Assembly: GCF_003318255.1 (NCBI RefSeq)
Contig: NZ_QOCF01000014.1
Coordinates: forward strand, 62,001-126,000
Direction of reading: 5' to 3'
DNA: 64,000 nucleotides
DNA from: Ruegeria sp. A3M17
GTDB taxonomy: Bacteria; Pseudomonadota; Alphaproteobacteria; Rhodobacterales; Rhodobacteraceae
Shown here: positions 53,268 to 62,207 of the stretch, in pieces
How positions within the stretch are numbered: position 1 is the stretch's first letter
Layout of the letters: the number at the start of each line of letters is the position of its first letter
Notes under the pieces: generated by a model
Told to the model about the DNA's origin: nothing
The model's input: only the letters and a program-made list of their open reading frames with translations
Databases searched by the model: none
Position numbers and translations under genes: made by a program

Positions 53268-54760
53268 TCGATCGCCTCGTCCGCGTCATCGGCCAGATCA
53301 ATCCAGATGGTTTTCAACTGGGTGTACTGGTCGTGGGCGTGGACCGAATTATCGCGGCCACCAAAACCGGATTGTTTGTAGCCGCCGAAGGGGGTGGTGA
53401 TATCGCCCTCGCCAAAGCTGTTCACCGTCACGGTTCCGGCGCGGATCGCCCGCGCGCCGCGGATGGCTCGCTTGGCGTTAGCCGTAAAGATCGAAGCACA
53501 CAGGCCATAGTCAGTGTCATTGGCAATCTTGATGGCCTCGTCAAAGCCAGACACTTCGATCACCGACAGAACGGGGCCAAAAATCTCTTCGCGCGCCAGA
53601 GTGCTGTGATTGCCGGGCACTTCGACCACGGTCGCTTCGACAAAACCTTTGTTGGCATTGCCACCAATCACCACGTTTTCGGCTTGATCAAGGTAACTGC
53701 AAACCTTGTTGTAGTGGCCTTCGCTGACCAACGCACCCATTCGGGTTTCCGGGTCCAGCGGATCACCGATATTCCACTGCTTCGCGTGATGGGCGATCCG
53801 CTCCAGCAACTCAGCCTTTACGTCCTTGTGCACGATCAGACGGGACGAGGCGGAACAGTTCTCACCCATATTCCAGAACGCGCCATTCACGACATGGGCC
53901 GCCACGCGGTCAAGGTTCTCGGCGTCATCCATCACGATGGCCGGGTTCTTGCCGCCCATCTCCAACACAACCTCTTTGGCGTTGCTTTCCGCCGAATAGG
54001 ACAGGAACCGTTTGCCAGTGACGGTCGAGCCGGTGAAAGAGACCATGTCGATCTCCATATGTCGACCGATGGGCTCGCCCACGTCAGCACCGTCACCCGG
54101 AACGATGTTCAGAACGCCGCGCGGCAGGCCCGCCTCCATCGCCAGTTCCGCGAGGCGCAGGGCGGTCAGCGTGGTTTCGGTTGCTGGTTTCACCACAACC
54201 GAGCAGCCCGCCGCCAAGGCAGGCCCGATCTTCCACGCCAGCATCAGCAGCGGGAAGTTCCACGGCAGCACCAACCCCACAACTCCGATGGGTTCGCGCA
54301 CCACCATGGCGATGTGGTCGTCGCTGGCGGGCGAGACCTGATCATAGATTTTGTCGATCGCCTCGGCATGCCATTTCAGGCAGTGGATCGTTTCGGGGAT
54401 ATCCACGGTTTCGCAGTCATAGATGGTCTTGCCGCTGTCGATACTCTCCATCACTGCCAATTCACGGGCATTGCGGGTCATCAACTTGGCCAGTCGGATC
54501 AGTATGTCCTTGCGATCCGAGGGGTGCATCCTGGACCAGCGTCCATCGTCAAACGCCTCGCGCGCTTTTTCGACGGCAAAATCCACATCCGCCGCGTCGC
54601 AAGCGGCAATATCGGCCAGTTTCTCGCCTGTAGCGGGGTTCACCGTCTCAAAGGTCTTGCCAGAGACTGCCGGGCGGAAAGCGCCGTCGATGAAGGCCCC
54701 GGTGGGCAAGGTCAGGCCCGCAGCGATGGATTTGTATTCGTCCTGTGTCAGCAATTCCAT
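53264..54760 (-). CDS. Aldehyde dehydrogenase, PuuC/BADH-like
   Basis: A 498-residue NAD(P)-dependent aldehyde dehydrogenase. The motifs are PWNFPLLM, FTGSTVTG, the glutamate in LEMGGKN and the nucleophilic cysteine in MGENCSAS. Its subfamily resembles PuuC (gamma-glutamyl-aminobutyraldehyde) and betaine-aldehyde dehydrogenases. It starts 3 bp after the DHDPS-family stop and overlaps the oxidase gene by 4 bp. In the proposed pathway it would oxidise 2-oxoglutarate semialdehyde. Confidence 0.92.
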   Translation of the reverse strand: MELLTQDEYKSIAAGLTLPTGAFIDGAFRPAVSGKTFETVNPATGEKLADIAACDAADVDFAVEKAREAFDDGRWSRMHPSDRKDILIRLAKLMTRNARELAVMESIDSGKTIYDCETVDIPETIHCLKWHAEAIDKIYDQVSPASDDHIAMVVREPIGVVGLVLPWNFPLLMLAWKIGPALAAGCSVVVKPATETTLTALRLAELAMEAGLPRGVLNIVPGDGADVGEPIGRHMEIDMVSFTGSTVTGKRFLSYSAESNAKEVVLEMGGKNPAIVMDDAENLDRVAAHVVNGAFWNMGENCSASSRLIVHKDVKAELLERIAHHAKQWNIGDPLDPETRMGALVSEGHYNKVCSYLDQAENVVIGGNANKGFVEATVVEVPGNHSTLAREEIFGPVLSVIEVSGFDEAIKIANDTDYGLCASIFTANAKRAIRGARAIRAGTVTVNSFGEGDITTPFGGYKQSGFGGRDNSVHAHDQYTQLKTIWIDLADDADEAID

Positions 54761-54763
54761 GCC

Positions 54764-55681
54764 TTAGCCCTCCGCCACGATATCTGCGATTGTTTTCTTC
54801 AGCACGCGCGTCACCTGTTCCAATGCGCGTTTGTCATCCTTGTTCAGCCCCTTAAGCGGGGGCCGCATCGCGCCTGCGTTGATCCCGTTCATCGTGACGC
54901 CATGCTTGATCGTCTGGATGAATTTTCCACCCTGTTCCAGCACGCGCATCAACGGCATCATGGCGGACATGATGCGGCGGCCCTTGGCGAAGTTCCCTTC
55001 GACAACGCAGGCTTGATATAGTGCTACATGTTCGGCCGGCAGGAAGTTCGACCCACCGCAGACCCAGAACGGTGCGCCCCAGGCGAAGAATTCCAGCGCC
55101 TGATCATCCATGCCGCAGCCAAGCTGGATATGCGGGTAATCCCGCGCCAACAAGTGCACCCGGTTGATATCCCCCGAGCTTTCCTTGATGCCGCAGAAGT
55201 TTCGGCTGCGCCCCACGCGGTCAAGGAATTCTTCCCCCATCATCGTACCGGTGCGGTGCGGGTAGTTGTACAACATCACCGGCAAGTCAGCGGCCTTGTC
55301 GATGGCCAGCGCGTTTAGGGCGTTTTCCCGATCGGTCGGCACCGAATAGGGTGGGCTGGCCAGCAGAATCGCGTCTGCGCCAATCTCACGCGCGCCCGAG
55401 GCCAGCGCGATGGAATCCGGCGTCAGCATCGCGCCGGTTCCGACAACCAGAGGCACCCGGCCTTTCAACTGCTTATGCGTGAACGACGCCAGTTCCAGCC
55501 GTTCTTCGACGGTCTGGGCATAGTTCTCACCCGTTGACCCGCCCGAGATCAGCCCGTGCACACCATTCTCAATCAGGTGTTCGATCACGTGGGACAGGGC
55601 ATCCCAGTTCACGCGGCCATCTTGGTGATAGGGCGTGACCACCGGGGTATAGATCCCCTCAAATCTGAAAATCGGGTTCAT
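54764..55681 (-). CDS. DHDPS/NAL-family lyase, candidate pyrroline-4-hydroxy-2-carboxylate deaminase
   Basis: A 305-residue TIM-barrel enzyme started at MNPIFRF (55681). GGSTGENYAQT, YNYPHRTG (Tyr) and the Schiff-base lysine in CGIKESSGD are the family hallmarks. Members include dihydrodipicolinate synthase, N-acetylneuraminate lyase and hydroxyproline-pathway deaminases. As it sits in a catabolic operon with an oxidase and ALDH, the deaminase is the best guess; true DapA is unlikely. Confidence 0.85.
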   Translation of the reverse strand: MNPIFRFEGIYTPVVTPYHQDGRVNWDALSHVIEHLIENGVHGLISGGSTGENYAQTVEERLELASFTHKQLKGRVPLVVGTGAMLTPDSIALASGAREIGADAILLASPPYSVPTDRENALNALAIDKAADLPVMLYNYPHRTGTMMGEEFLDRVGRSRNFCGIKESSGDINRVHLLARDYPHIQLGCGMDDQALEFFAWGAPFWVCGGSNFLPAEHVALYQACVVEGNFAKGRRIMSAMMPLMRVLEQGGKFIQTIKHGVTMNGINAGAMRPPLKGLNKDDKRALEQVTRVLKKTIADIVAEG

Positions 55682-55688
55682 TCCGTCC

Positions 55689-56399
55689 TCATGCAGGTTT
55701 CGAAAGGGGCGGGATGCCCATCGGGACATCCAACGCGGCAGGCATCACGAACAGTTCGATTTGGTCGCGTGACAGGTTCCAGTGATCCTCGGCCAGCTGC
55801 GCAGCAGCCGCCTCATCGCCCGCCTCGATGGCGGCGATGATGGCGTCATGCTGGCGACTTGCTTCGGACAGGTTCTCGGTCTTGTGCACAGATTGGGGTC
55901 TATAGAAGGTCATCCCGATCCGGGCATGGTCGATCAGCAGCCGGTTGAACGAGGGCCGCAAGTAGACATTGCCTGACATCTCTCCGGTAACATCATGAAA
56001 GCGGTTATTGGCCAGCGCCCGATCTTCGGCGGATCCGGACTGCAACGCGGCCTTGAACGCCTGTTGCGCGTCTTTCAGGTCGTTGATCTGCGTCCGCGTG
56101 GCGTTCTGCGCGGCAAGTCGCAAAACTGCGCCATAGACCATGGGTGCAGCCAGAAAGAAGTCACGCAGGGTGGTATAAGACATCTCGGACACCCGGGCAC
56201 TGCGGTTGGTGCGCAAGTCCAGATAGCCTTCGCCCGCCAGTTGCCGGAACACTTCGCGCAACGGTGTCCGGGACAGGCCGAAAGCGTCGGAAAGATGCGC
56301 CTCGTCCAGATCTGTGCCTGGTTGCAGGCGCAGCGTCAGGATCGACACCTTCAGGTGCTCCATCAACTCGGCCTTACGGGATTTGGCGTCGTCTTTCAT
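55689..56399 (-). CDS. GntR-family regulator, FCD domain
   Basis: A 236-residue regulator started at 56399, which has GGAGG at a good distance; the ATG at 56411 lacks one. The wHTH (PLREVFRQLAGEGYLDLRTNRSARV) precedes an FCD ligand domain with the metal-binding histidine in NNRFHD. It ends 8 bp before the DHDPS-family start, so it is the first gene of that operon and probably its repressor. The dyad at 56467-56479 is its likely operator. Confidence 0.9.
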   Translation of the reverse strand: MKDDAKSRKAELMEHLKVSILTLRLQPGTDLDEAHLSDAFGLSRTPLREVFRQLAGEGYLDLRTNRSARVSEMSYTTLRDFFLAAPMVYGAVLRLAAQNATRTQINDLKDAQQAFKAALQSGSAEDRALANNRFHDVTGEMSGNVYLRPSFNRLLIDHARIGMTFYRPQSVHKTENLSEASRQHDAIIAAIEAGDEAAAAQLAEDHWNLSRDQIELFVMPAALDVPMGIPPLSKPA

Positions 56400-56466
56400 C
56401 CGTTCCTCCAACAGTTGCTGCGCGAATCGTGCCGGCTATTTCGTTCATTCTCTGTATTCCAATAAA

Positions 56467-56479
56467 ATACAAGTTGTAT
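56467..56479. promoter_or_regulatory. GntR-type operator ATACAA-G-TTGTAT
   Basis: A perfect inverted repeat in the 136-bp divergent gap between the GntR and AraC-type genes. FCD-type GntR operators usually look like this (TTGTAT half-sites with a short centre). Confidence 0.6.
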
Positions 56480-56535
56480 ACGGAAAAGATTCGTGCAGCA
56501 TAGCCGTCGACCACATCAAACTGAATCGGACGTCA

Positions 56536-57486
56536 ATGCACCAAGCCCGTCACATCACGTTCATCCTGATCGAGGAATTCTCGCACCTCGCCTTTTCCTG
56601 CGCGGTCGAGCCGCTGCGCATTGCCAACCTCGTCAGCGGTCAAGATCTGTATGAGTGGTCTTTTGTGTCCGAACACAGCAAACAGGCCGTCTGTTCCAAC
56701 GGGTCGGTGACTTTGGTTCATGGCGGTTTGGACGCGTTGCCAAAAACCGACCAGCTGTTCGTGCTGTCCGGTATTCATATGCGCAACCATGTCTCGCGCC
56801 CTTTGCTTGCAACCCTGCGGCGCGAACGGGCGCGCGGAACAGCCATCGGCGCCCTGTGTTCCGGCGCGTGGTTGCTGGCCGAGGCAGGATTTCTGGACGG
56901 GATGCAGGCCGCCATTCACTGGGAATACCATGATGCCTTTATGGAAGCCTTTCCCGAAGTGAACCTGGTGCGCAGTGTCTTTGTCGCCGATGAAAAATAC
57001 ATCACTGCCTCGGGTGGCACGGCGACCGCCGACCTGATGTTGCACCTGATTGAAAGGGACCACGGCGAAGAGCTGTCCATCGCGGTTGCTGACCAGATGG
57101 TCTACAACGCCGTGCGCAATGCTACGGCCAAACAGCGCGTGTCCCTTCAATCGCGCAACGGGATGCGTAACGCCCATCTCGCCAAGGCAATTCATATCAT
57201 GCAGGATTGCATCGAGGCACCGGTTTCCCCATCTGATATTGCCGGGGATCTGGGAATTTCAACGCGCCAGTTGGAACGGTTGTTCGGCAAGTACCTGAAC
57301 ACTTCGCCCAAGAAGTACTTTATGGAGCTTCGGCTGGAGCGCGCCCAGAAGCTGCTATTGCAGACCGAAGCATCCGTGACCGAAGTGGCAATGGCCTGCG
57401 GGTTCGAAAATCCGGGACATTTTTCGCGCGTCTACCGGTCGAGTTTTGGTGTGACGCCACATGCCCAAAAGAACAAGATAGACTAA
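56536..57486 (+). CDS. GlxA/GbdR-type transcriptional activator (DJ-1/PfpI + AraC HTH)
   Basis: A 316-residue protein. An N-terminal DJ-1/PfpI-like ligand domain (about residues 5-175; ALCSGAWLLAEAG) is joined to a C-terminal AraC double HTH (IAGDLGISTRQLERLF ... VTEVAMACGFENPGHFSRVYR). GbdR, which senses glycine betaine and dimethylglycine in Pseudomonas, has this architecture. It probably activates the betaine genes in this region; the inducer is not known. Confidence 0.87.
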   Translation: MHQARHITFILIEEFSHLAFSCAVEPLRIANLVSGQDLYEWSFVSEHSKQAVCSNGSVTLVHGGLDALPKTDQLFVLSGIHMRNHVSRPLLATLRRERARGTAIGALCSGAWLLAEAGFLDGMQAAIHWEYHDAFMEAFPEVNLVRSVFVADEKYITASGGTATADLMLHLIERDHGEELSIAVADQMVYNAVRNATAKQRVSLQSRNGMRNAHLAKAIHIMQDCIEAPVSPSDIAGDLGISTRQLERLFGKYLNTSPKKYFMELRLERAQKLLLQTEASVTEVAMACGFENPGHFSRVYRSSFGVTPHAQKNKID

Positions 57487-57871
57487 GTGATAAGGACGGG
57501 GGGAGCGTCTCTGCCCAAAGGCGAGCCAGGTTGGACAGGCGCTCACCCCCTGATCCTGCTTCGTACCCCCTCGTTAAAACTTTACTGGTAAACTGGTCAG
57601 CAGGATTGAGTATTCATACATATCGAAGTGGGCATAACTATTACAAGATCGTGTCAGATATGTGTGCTTTTTGTTTAAAACATTAACGTTTGCAGTGTTC
57701 ACCAGTTGACCAAATGGCTCAAAACAGGCCAACTTATAGGGTGAAATGTATAGACAGACTCTGAAGTTGGCCAAAAAAGACGACAAATCGGGAAATTCTG
57801 ACCGCAATTCCCATGCCGGCGATGCCGTCAGATTTTATATCTTCATCACAAATTGACGGTGGAGGATATCA
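57487..57871. other. Gene-free gap
   Basis: About 385 bp, becoming AT-rich from 57580. No gene is supported and no clear repeat was found. It probably contains the promoter of the following gene and the junction to the accessory zone. Confidence 0.35.
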
Positions 57872-58375
57872 ATGCACTTGGAAATCGGTAAATCTGACTC
57901 CCGCTTCGCCAACTGCGCGGTTTCTCGTGCCAGTCGCGAGCGTCAGATTTGCGATGCGGCCAAATTGGCCGAAGCTGCCTTTTCCGAACTGACCGCTGTT
58001 GCGGACCGCGCGCCAAATATGGCGGCGTCCAAGGGGCAGGTTTTCCAGGTGTTCCGTTGGTATTTCTTGTCGGCTTATTGCACGCGACTACTGACCAACG
58101 CCGCTCATCGGCTAGAACGTCAGACTTTACAGGTCTCGATGGACGTGTTCAGCGCCGTTAGAATGGTCCTGCCGGACACTGAGGTTGAGGCATCCATGGC
58201 CCTGGCTCAGGGTGAAGTGACAACACCGGCCGCGGCGCGCATGAACAAGATCGGATGCCGTGGACATTCCGCGGGCTGGATCGCAGCAAAGCTGAATCAG
58301 CAAGGTCGGGACATCCCATCAGAGATCAAGAGCTCGCTTGCGGGCGCATTGTCGGCGTCGGAACGGCGCATTTGA
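57872..58375 (+). CDS. Unknown protein
   Basis: A 167-residue helical protein without signal peptide or recognised motif. GTGGAGGATATC precedes ATG 57872, a good ribosome-binding site, so it is likely translated. A Cys-rich N-terminus (ANCAVSRASRERQICDAAK) and AARMNKIGCRGHSAGWIAAKL near the C-terminus are noticeable. No function is proposed. It is flanked on both sides by gene-free sequence. Confidence 0.6.
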   Translation: MHLEIGKSDSRFANCAVSRASRERQICDAAKLAEAAFSELTAVADRAPNMAASKGQVFQVFRWYFLSAYCTRLLTNAAHRLERQTLQVSMDVFSAVRMVLPDTEVEASMALAQGEVTTPAAARMNKIGCRGHSAGWIAAKLNQQGRDIPSEIKSSLAGALSASERRI

Positions 58376-59051
58376 CGCGACCGGGGATCCCAGCACGGGC
58401 TGGGTAATTTCGACAAATAATAATTCAACGCACTGTCGGTTTCTCAATGTGAGAGTGGATCGACAAATTCAAGTTTATCCCGGCAAGTGGGGCTTACAAA
58501 CGTCAAGTACCTCCCCCGTTTGAGGAAGGTTGCATTCATACTCCGCGAACAAGGCGTTGAGCTGAATGGTCCAAAGTAAACTCAATACGTCACGCGCAAT
58601 TCGAACTACACCACCGGGGCTTGATGCATCCAATGCACATGTAAGTGGGTACAGGACTGCCACGCTCTCAATCAAGCAGCGGGCGCATTATTCAATGGAG
58701 ATTGGATGGTGCTGCTGGAGAGAATTGAACTCAGGTGGGGGTGCTTCAGTGCGCTGATTTAATTACATAAAAATATCTTCGAAGCAATCTCTGTGTAGGA
58801 GTCCTGTGGGGGAATAGTAGTCTTAGTTGTGATTAAAAAGGCGACAGTGTGATTGTGGCGATTGTTAGAGGTTATTCTTCGTAAAGCTATTCGATAGCCG
58901 ACATGAGCCCTTACCTGCCTTTCCCGCTCTATTTGACCGCTGCAATTGCATTCTTCGACTTTGGATCCATTGCTGACCTTCACGGCTTGATTAGCGAACT
59001 CACAGAACGCGGGGCACAACTGCCGTCCGCTGGCCCTGTTTGAATGCCAGC
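58376..59051. other. Gene-free gap with a dispersed decayed repeat
   Basis: No gene is supported in 676 bp. The 22-mer around 58903-58925 (TGAGCCC TTACC TGCCTTTCCC) recurs with one change at about 62830-62852, showing a short dispersed repeat or a decayed gene piece. Confidence 0.45.
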
Positions 59052-60071
59052 TTAGCGATGACGTTGCTCAGAAGCTGAGACGAGCGCTGGGTGACGGCCC
59101 AAGTCCGGCTCGTATTTCTCTGGATAAAAACCCTCCCCGGTTCCTGCTGCATAAATCTCCATAGCTTCGACCAAAGTGAAGAAAGTGTTCTTGTTTTCAT
59201 GGATGAATTCACCTTCATGCAGATATATCGATGTGATACCCCAGTCATTGATCGGATTATTCTCGACGCGGCAGACCACTATCAGGCAGTCGCTATGGCG
59301 GTCTGAACATCCATCGACGAAATGGGATTTTCCATGTTCGTTGGCTGCAAATACCGCTCCGAATGAAAGCGCCCGATAGTATTCCATCAATGTTCGATCT
59401 TTCCCGGGCTTAGGGCAGCACGGAAACTCCGACGGTGTCCGCCAGTTCATTTGCGAGGCTCCCTCAGTTAGTGAAGGAATAATCTCGGGCAATTTGGGCT
59501 GTTCCTGTTGAGTGCGGTGATCAAACAGCCACTCTCCCAGTCCAGAGCCCGAGGGCGATTTCGAGCTTGCTGCCCAGTTTTCTAGTTTGCGCCTGCTCTC
59601 CGTAGCTTCTGATGCAGAGACTGCTCGCATCCAATCATATTGGCTCGGAAGCGGCTTATGCTTGGGCATCTCAGGATTAGAAAAGAAGTTTTCGACTGAC
59701 CCATATGCCTCAATTACCCTCTTCAGAGTAATCGGGTTCAACAAGATGTTCTCAAGCCTCGTGATCCAGCGCAAGTTTTCCGGGCGATTGTTCATGCGAT
59801 TGGTGTCGATATGATCGACAATATGTTGGCCGGTTGGAGGTTCCCCATGGAAAGCCATTGCGACGATCCGATGTACTTTGTGGCTCCCAAAATTTGCGTA
59901 TCCTGAGTTGGTGTCCTTTGTGCCGAAGGTCCAGAAGTCGTCGAGTTTGCGCTGTCTTCCGCTGGGTCGTTTCCGACGGAGTATCGCGCCGTTGTCGCGA
60001 ATATCATAAATGTCCCCTTTGAAAGTGCAGGTTCGGGTCTCATTGAAAGTGTTGACGAATAGGTTTGACAT
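59052..60071 (-). CDS. HNH endonuclease-family protein
   Basis: A 339-residue protein. An N-terminal NUMOD4-like segment (residues about 20-70) precedes the HNH core: VHRIVAMAF, HIVDHIDTNRMNNRPENLRW. Free-standing homing-type nucleases look like this. The long C-terminal part (from about 150) is not recognised and may be a target-binding or separate domain. It lies in the second accessory zone, beside an HTH protein. Confidence 0.82.
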   Translation of the reverse strand: MSNLFVNTFNETRTCTFKGDIYDIRDNGAILRRKRPSGRQRKLDDFWTFGTKDTNSGYANFGSHKVHRIVAMAFHGEPPTGQHIVDHIDTNRMNNRPENLRWITRLENILLNPITLKRVIEAYGSVENFFSNPEMPKHKPLPSQYDWMRAVSASEATESRRKLENWAASSKSPSGSGLGEWLFDHRTQQEQPKLPEIIPSLTEGASQMNWRTPSEFPCCPKPGKDRTLMEYYRALSFGAVFAANEHGKSHFVDGCSDRHSDCLIVVCRVENNPINDWGITSIYLHEGEFIHENKNTFFTLVEAMEIYAAGTGEGFYPEKYEPDLGRHPALVSASEQRHR

Positions 60072-60154
60072 TTTTTCACCTTTGAATTGGACAGCCGAGA
60101 GCGCGACGCAGACGTGGCCTGCGCAGGTCTGGCATTGTTTTCGGGATTGCTTGA

Positions 60155-60589
60155 TCAGCTTGTTTGAGGGGTCTCAGCAAATACCAGATTTATCGGAGTT
60201 GCAGGTCCGTTAACAACGTCTGTAGCCCATTGATAAACTTCGAAGGCTGCGCTTCTGTAAGGACCTACAAATCCACCTTTGGCCTTGCCGACCGAAGGCC
60301 AAACGTCGCCCACTGGCGAAGCCCGAAGCTGTTCATTAGTGCGGTATATGTAGAAAACTCTTTCACCGGCACGCACGTCTGCTTTCATCGCGTCAATGAT
60401 GGTCTTGTAGTCCTTTAACAACTGGAACAATCCGACCTTGGTGTCTTGCGGGAAGGACTTACGGCCCGAAAGAATGTCCCGTGCGAACCGATCAGAGAAC
60501 CCTCCGATTTCCGCTACGTCTCTCGCCGATAGTCCAAGGTACGAACACATTGTCGCATAAGCAGCGTCATGGCGATGCTGTCCATCCAT
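60155..60589 (-). CDS. HTH protein with twin upstream palindromes, possible autorepressor
   Basis: A 144-residue protein. An N-terminal HTH (YLGLSARDVAEIGGFSDRFARDILSGRKSFPQD, about residues 17-49) is followed by a C-terminal domain containing VFYIYRTNEQL and GFVGPYRSAAF. The layout (HTH then a small alpha/beta domain) recalls DUF1870 proteins, which include the anti-CRISPR-associated regulator Aca2, but similarity is weak and I do not assign it. Two identical 16-bp palindromes lie 54-98 bp upstream. Confidence 0.65.
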   Translation of the reverse strand: MDGQHRHDAAYATMCSYLGLSARDVAEIGGFSDRFARDILSGRKSFPQDTKVGLFQLLKDYKTIIDAMKADVRAGERVFYIYRTNEQLRASPVGDVWPSVGKAKGGFVGPYRSAAFEVYQWATDVVNGPATPINLVFAETPQTS

Positions 60590-60643
60590 CGTTTTCTCTC
60601 CTGAGTGGCGCGGCCCTTAGCCGTCTGCCAGTGAATGATTTTA

Positions 60644-60687
60644 GTTCCGAATTCGGAACAAGACCGGTTTAGTTCCGAATTCGGAAC
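60644..60687. promoter_or_regulatory. Two perfect palindromes GTTCCGAATTCGGAAC (operators)
   Basis: Identical 16-bp dyads at 60644-60659 and 60672-60687, 28 bp apart (close to three helical turns). Both are preceded by TTA. They sit immediately upstream of the 60589 start and are the clearest operator pair in the window. Confidence 0.75.
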
Positions 60688-61265
60688 CTGTCAATAAAGT
60701 TTCGGTTAAAATTCACAGTGATGATTGAACCTATTACTTAGCCCATCATAGCCGCTCTTCTCCGTATAGGAACCGATTGCCCGCTTCGGGGCTCTCTGCC
60801 GTCATTCTCTGCGATGTGCCTCGACTGGAAGTATGAGCCCTGAGCCGCCGTTGCCGAGTGATCTGGTAGCTGCGGGTGCATTAGGCTGCTTACAGCACAT
60901 TGCCGACCTTGGCCGTCCAAGTGCGCGTCTGTGGTCTGAGTGAAATGGCCAGGTGTCGGCTGCGAGCCCGGTGCTGTCGTCCGGCATTCTGAAAAGTCTG
61001 TATACAATGATCTCGATTTCACTTTTCCAAATAGTTAAGTAAACCTGTTTCCGTGTAGAGCATTAAACTGTTAGGATTCTGACTCTTTTATCTCGTCTGA
61101 AAGAGTTATCGACACCCAACCAAATCGGTTGCCGCAACACTTCTTCAAAGATGCAAACCATTGCATAATTAAGTACTTCACATAACTCAAAAATTGGATA
61201 CCTTCGAGCTATCGAAAGATTTGCACAACAGACTTTGTGCTCAGAGGTTAGCTGGTAGGTTTCGT
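60688..61265. other. Gene-free gap with a decayed repeat
   Basis: No gene is supported. The segment 60800-60850 (AGTATGAGCCC ... GCCGCCGTTGCC) resembles 34570-34620. The last 200 bp is AT-rich and probably holds the promoter of the Hint-domain gene. Confidence 0.4.
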
Positions 61266-62207
61266 ATGAGTAACATCAGTATGGTTTCGGCCACAGTCGA
61301 CGGTGCTGATATCGGTTTCAGCGGCAGCGGTACCGCTGGTCTCGATATTTGGACGCTTGATGACCTAAATTTCAACGACTATGACGGGATCGTTACCGTT
61401 GTCGTGGATTTCGATTCTACCTTTGGAGCTACCGGCGAATCATTCGAGATCGTCTCCCCCGGAAATACCGCAGATTTTGGCGGGGGGCTATCGGTAGATC
61501 CGGACACGGGCGTATACACCTTCACTTTCGATGCATCGGAGCCGACTTTTGGAGACTCTGTTACATTCGTCGTTGCAGGAGAGGGTGACGAGGATTCAGT
61601 TGTCATCAACTTCATATGCTTTGCATCAAAAACGTTGATTGAGACGCCATCCGGACCACGTTCGGTAGAGTCGCTTGTGGTTGGCGATATGGTCATGACA
61701 AAGGAGCATGGCGCCAAGCCAATCCGGTGGATCGGCTCGAGGGTGCTCAGTCATCAGGACCTGAAAGAAAACCAGCATTTGCGGCCCGTACGTTTTCGCG
61801 CTGGTGCTCTAGGCGAGGAACAGCCCAGTAAGGATTTGACGGTTTCTCCACAGCACAGGATGTATTTGTCTAGTCCGGATACCCAGCTTCTCTTTGGCCT
61901 CGACCAAGCCTTAGCGCCGGCAAAGGGTTTAGTTGATGGGGGTGCAATCGATATCAGCGATGACCAAAGCGTCACCTATTACCACATTATGTTTGACCAG
62001 CATGAGGTTGTGTTGTCGAACGGGGCGTGGAGCGAAAGCTTCTTCCCTGGCGACACAGGGCACAACGCTTTGGATTATGCGGCGCAAGAAGAGCTCTATG
62101 AGCTTTTTCCGGAACTAGGCGAAATAGAAGGCAGTTGGACCACCACAATGCCAGCTCTTTCAGTGAATGAGACCAAGAGCCTTGTCGCTTTGAAAAGGCG
62201 TGTTTGA
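61266..62207 (+). CDS. Hint (hedgehog/intein) domain protein
   Basis: About 313 residues from ATG 61266; the frame is open to 61194 without family content. The first 115 residues are Asp/Gly/Thr-rich beta-type sequence, as in secreted RTX or calcium-binding repeats. The Hint_2 domain begins at CFASKTLIETPSGPRSV (the first Cys is the expected nucleophile) with LVVGDMV and the late SPQHRMYL block. Such Roseobacter proteins are usually exported and may self-cleave. The downstream HlyC-like gene overlaps its stop. Confidence 0.85.
   Translation: MSNISMVSATVDGADIGFSGSGTAGLDIWTLDDLNFNDYDGIVTVVVDFDSTFGATGESFEIVSPGNTADFGGGLSVDPDTGVYTFTFDASEPTFGDSVTFVVAGEGDEDSVVINFICFASKTLIETPSGPRSVESLVVGDMVMTKEHGAKPIRWIGSRVLSHQDLKENQHLRPVRFRAGALGEEQPSKDLTVSPQHRMYLSSPDTQLLFGLDQALAPAKGLVDGGAIDISDDQSVTYYHIMFDQHEVVLSNGAWSESFFPGDTGHNALDYAAQEELYELFPELGEIEGSWTTTMPALSVNETKSLVALKRRV

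Noticed and set aside
53189..55021. A 610-residue open frame on the plus strand
   Set aside because: It is antisense to the intact aldehyde dehydrogenase and oxidase genes; high GC opens the opposite frame. No family content.
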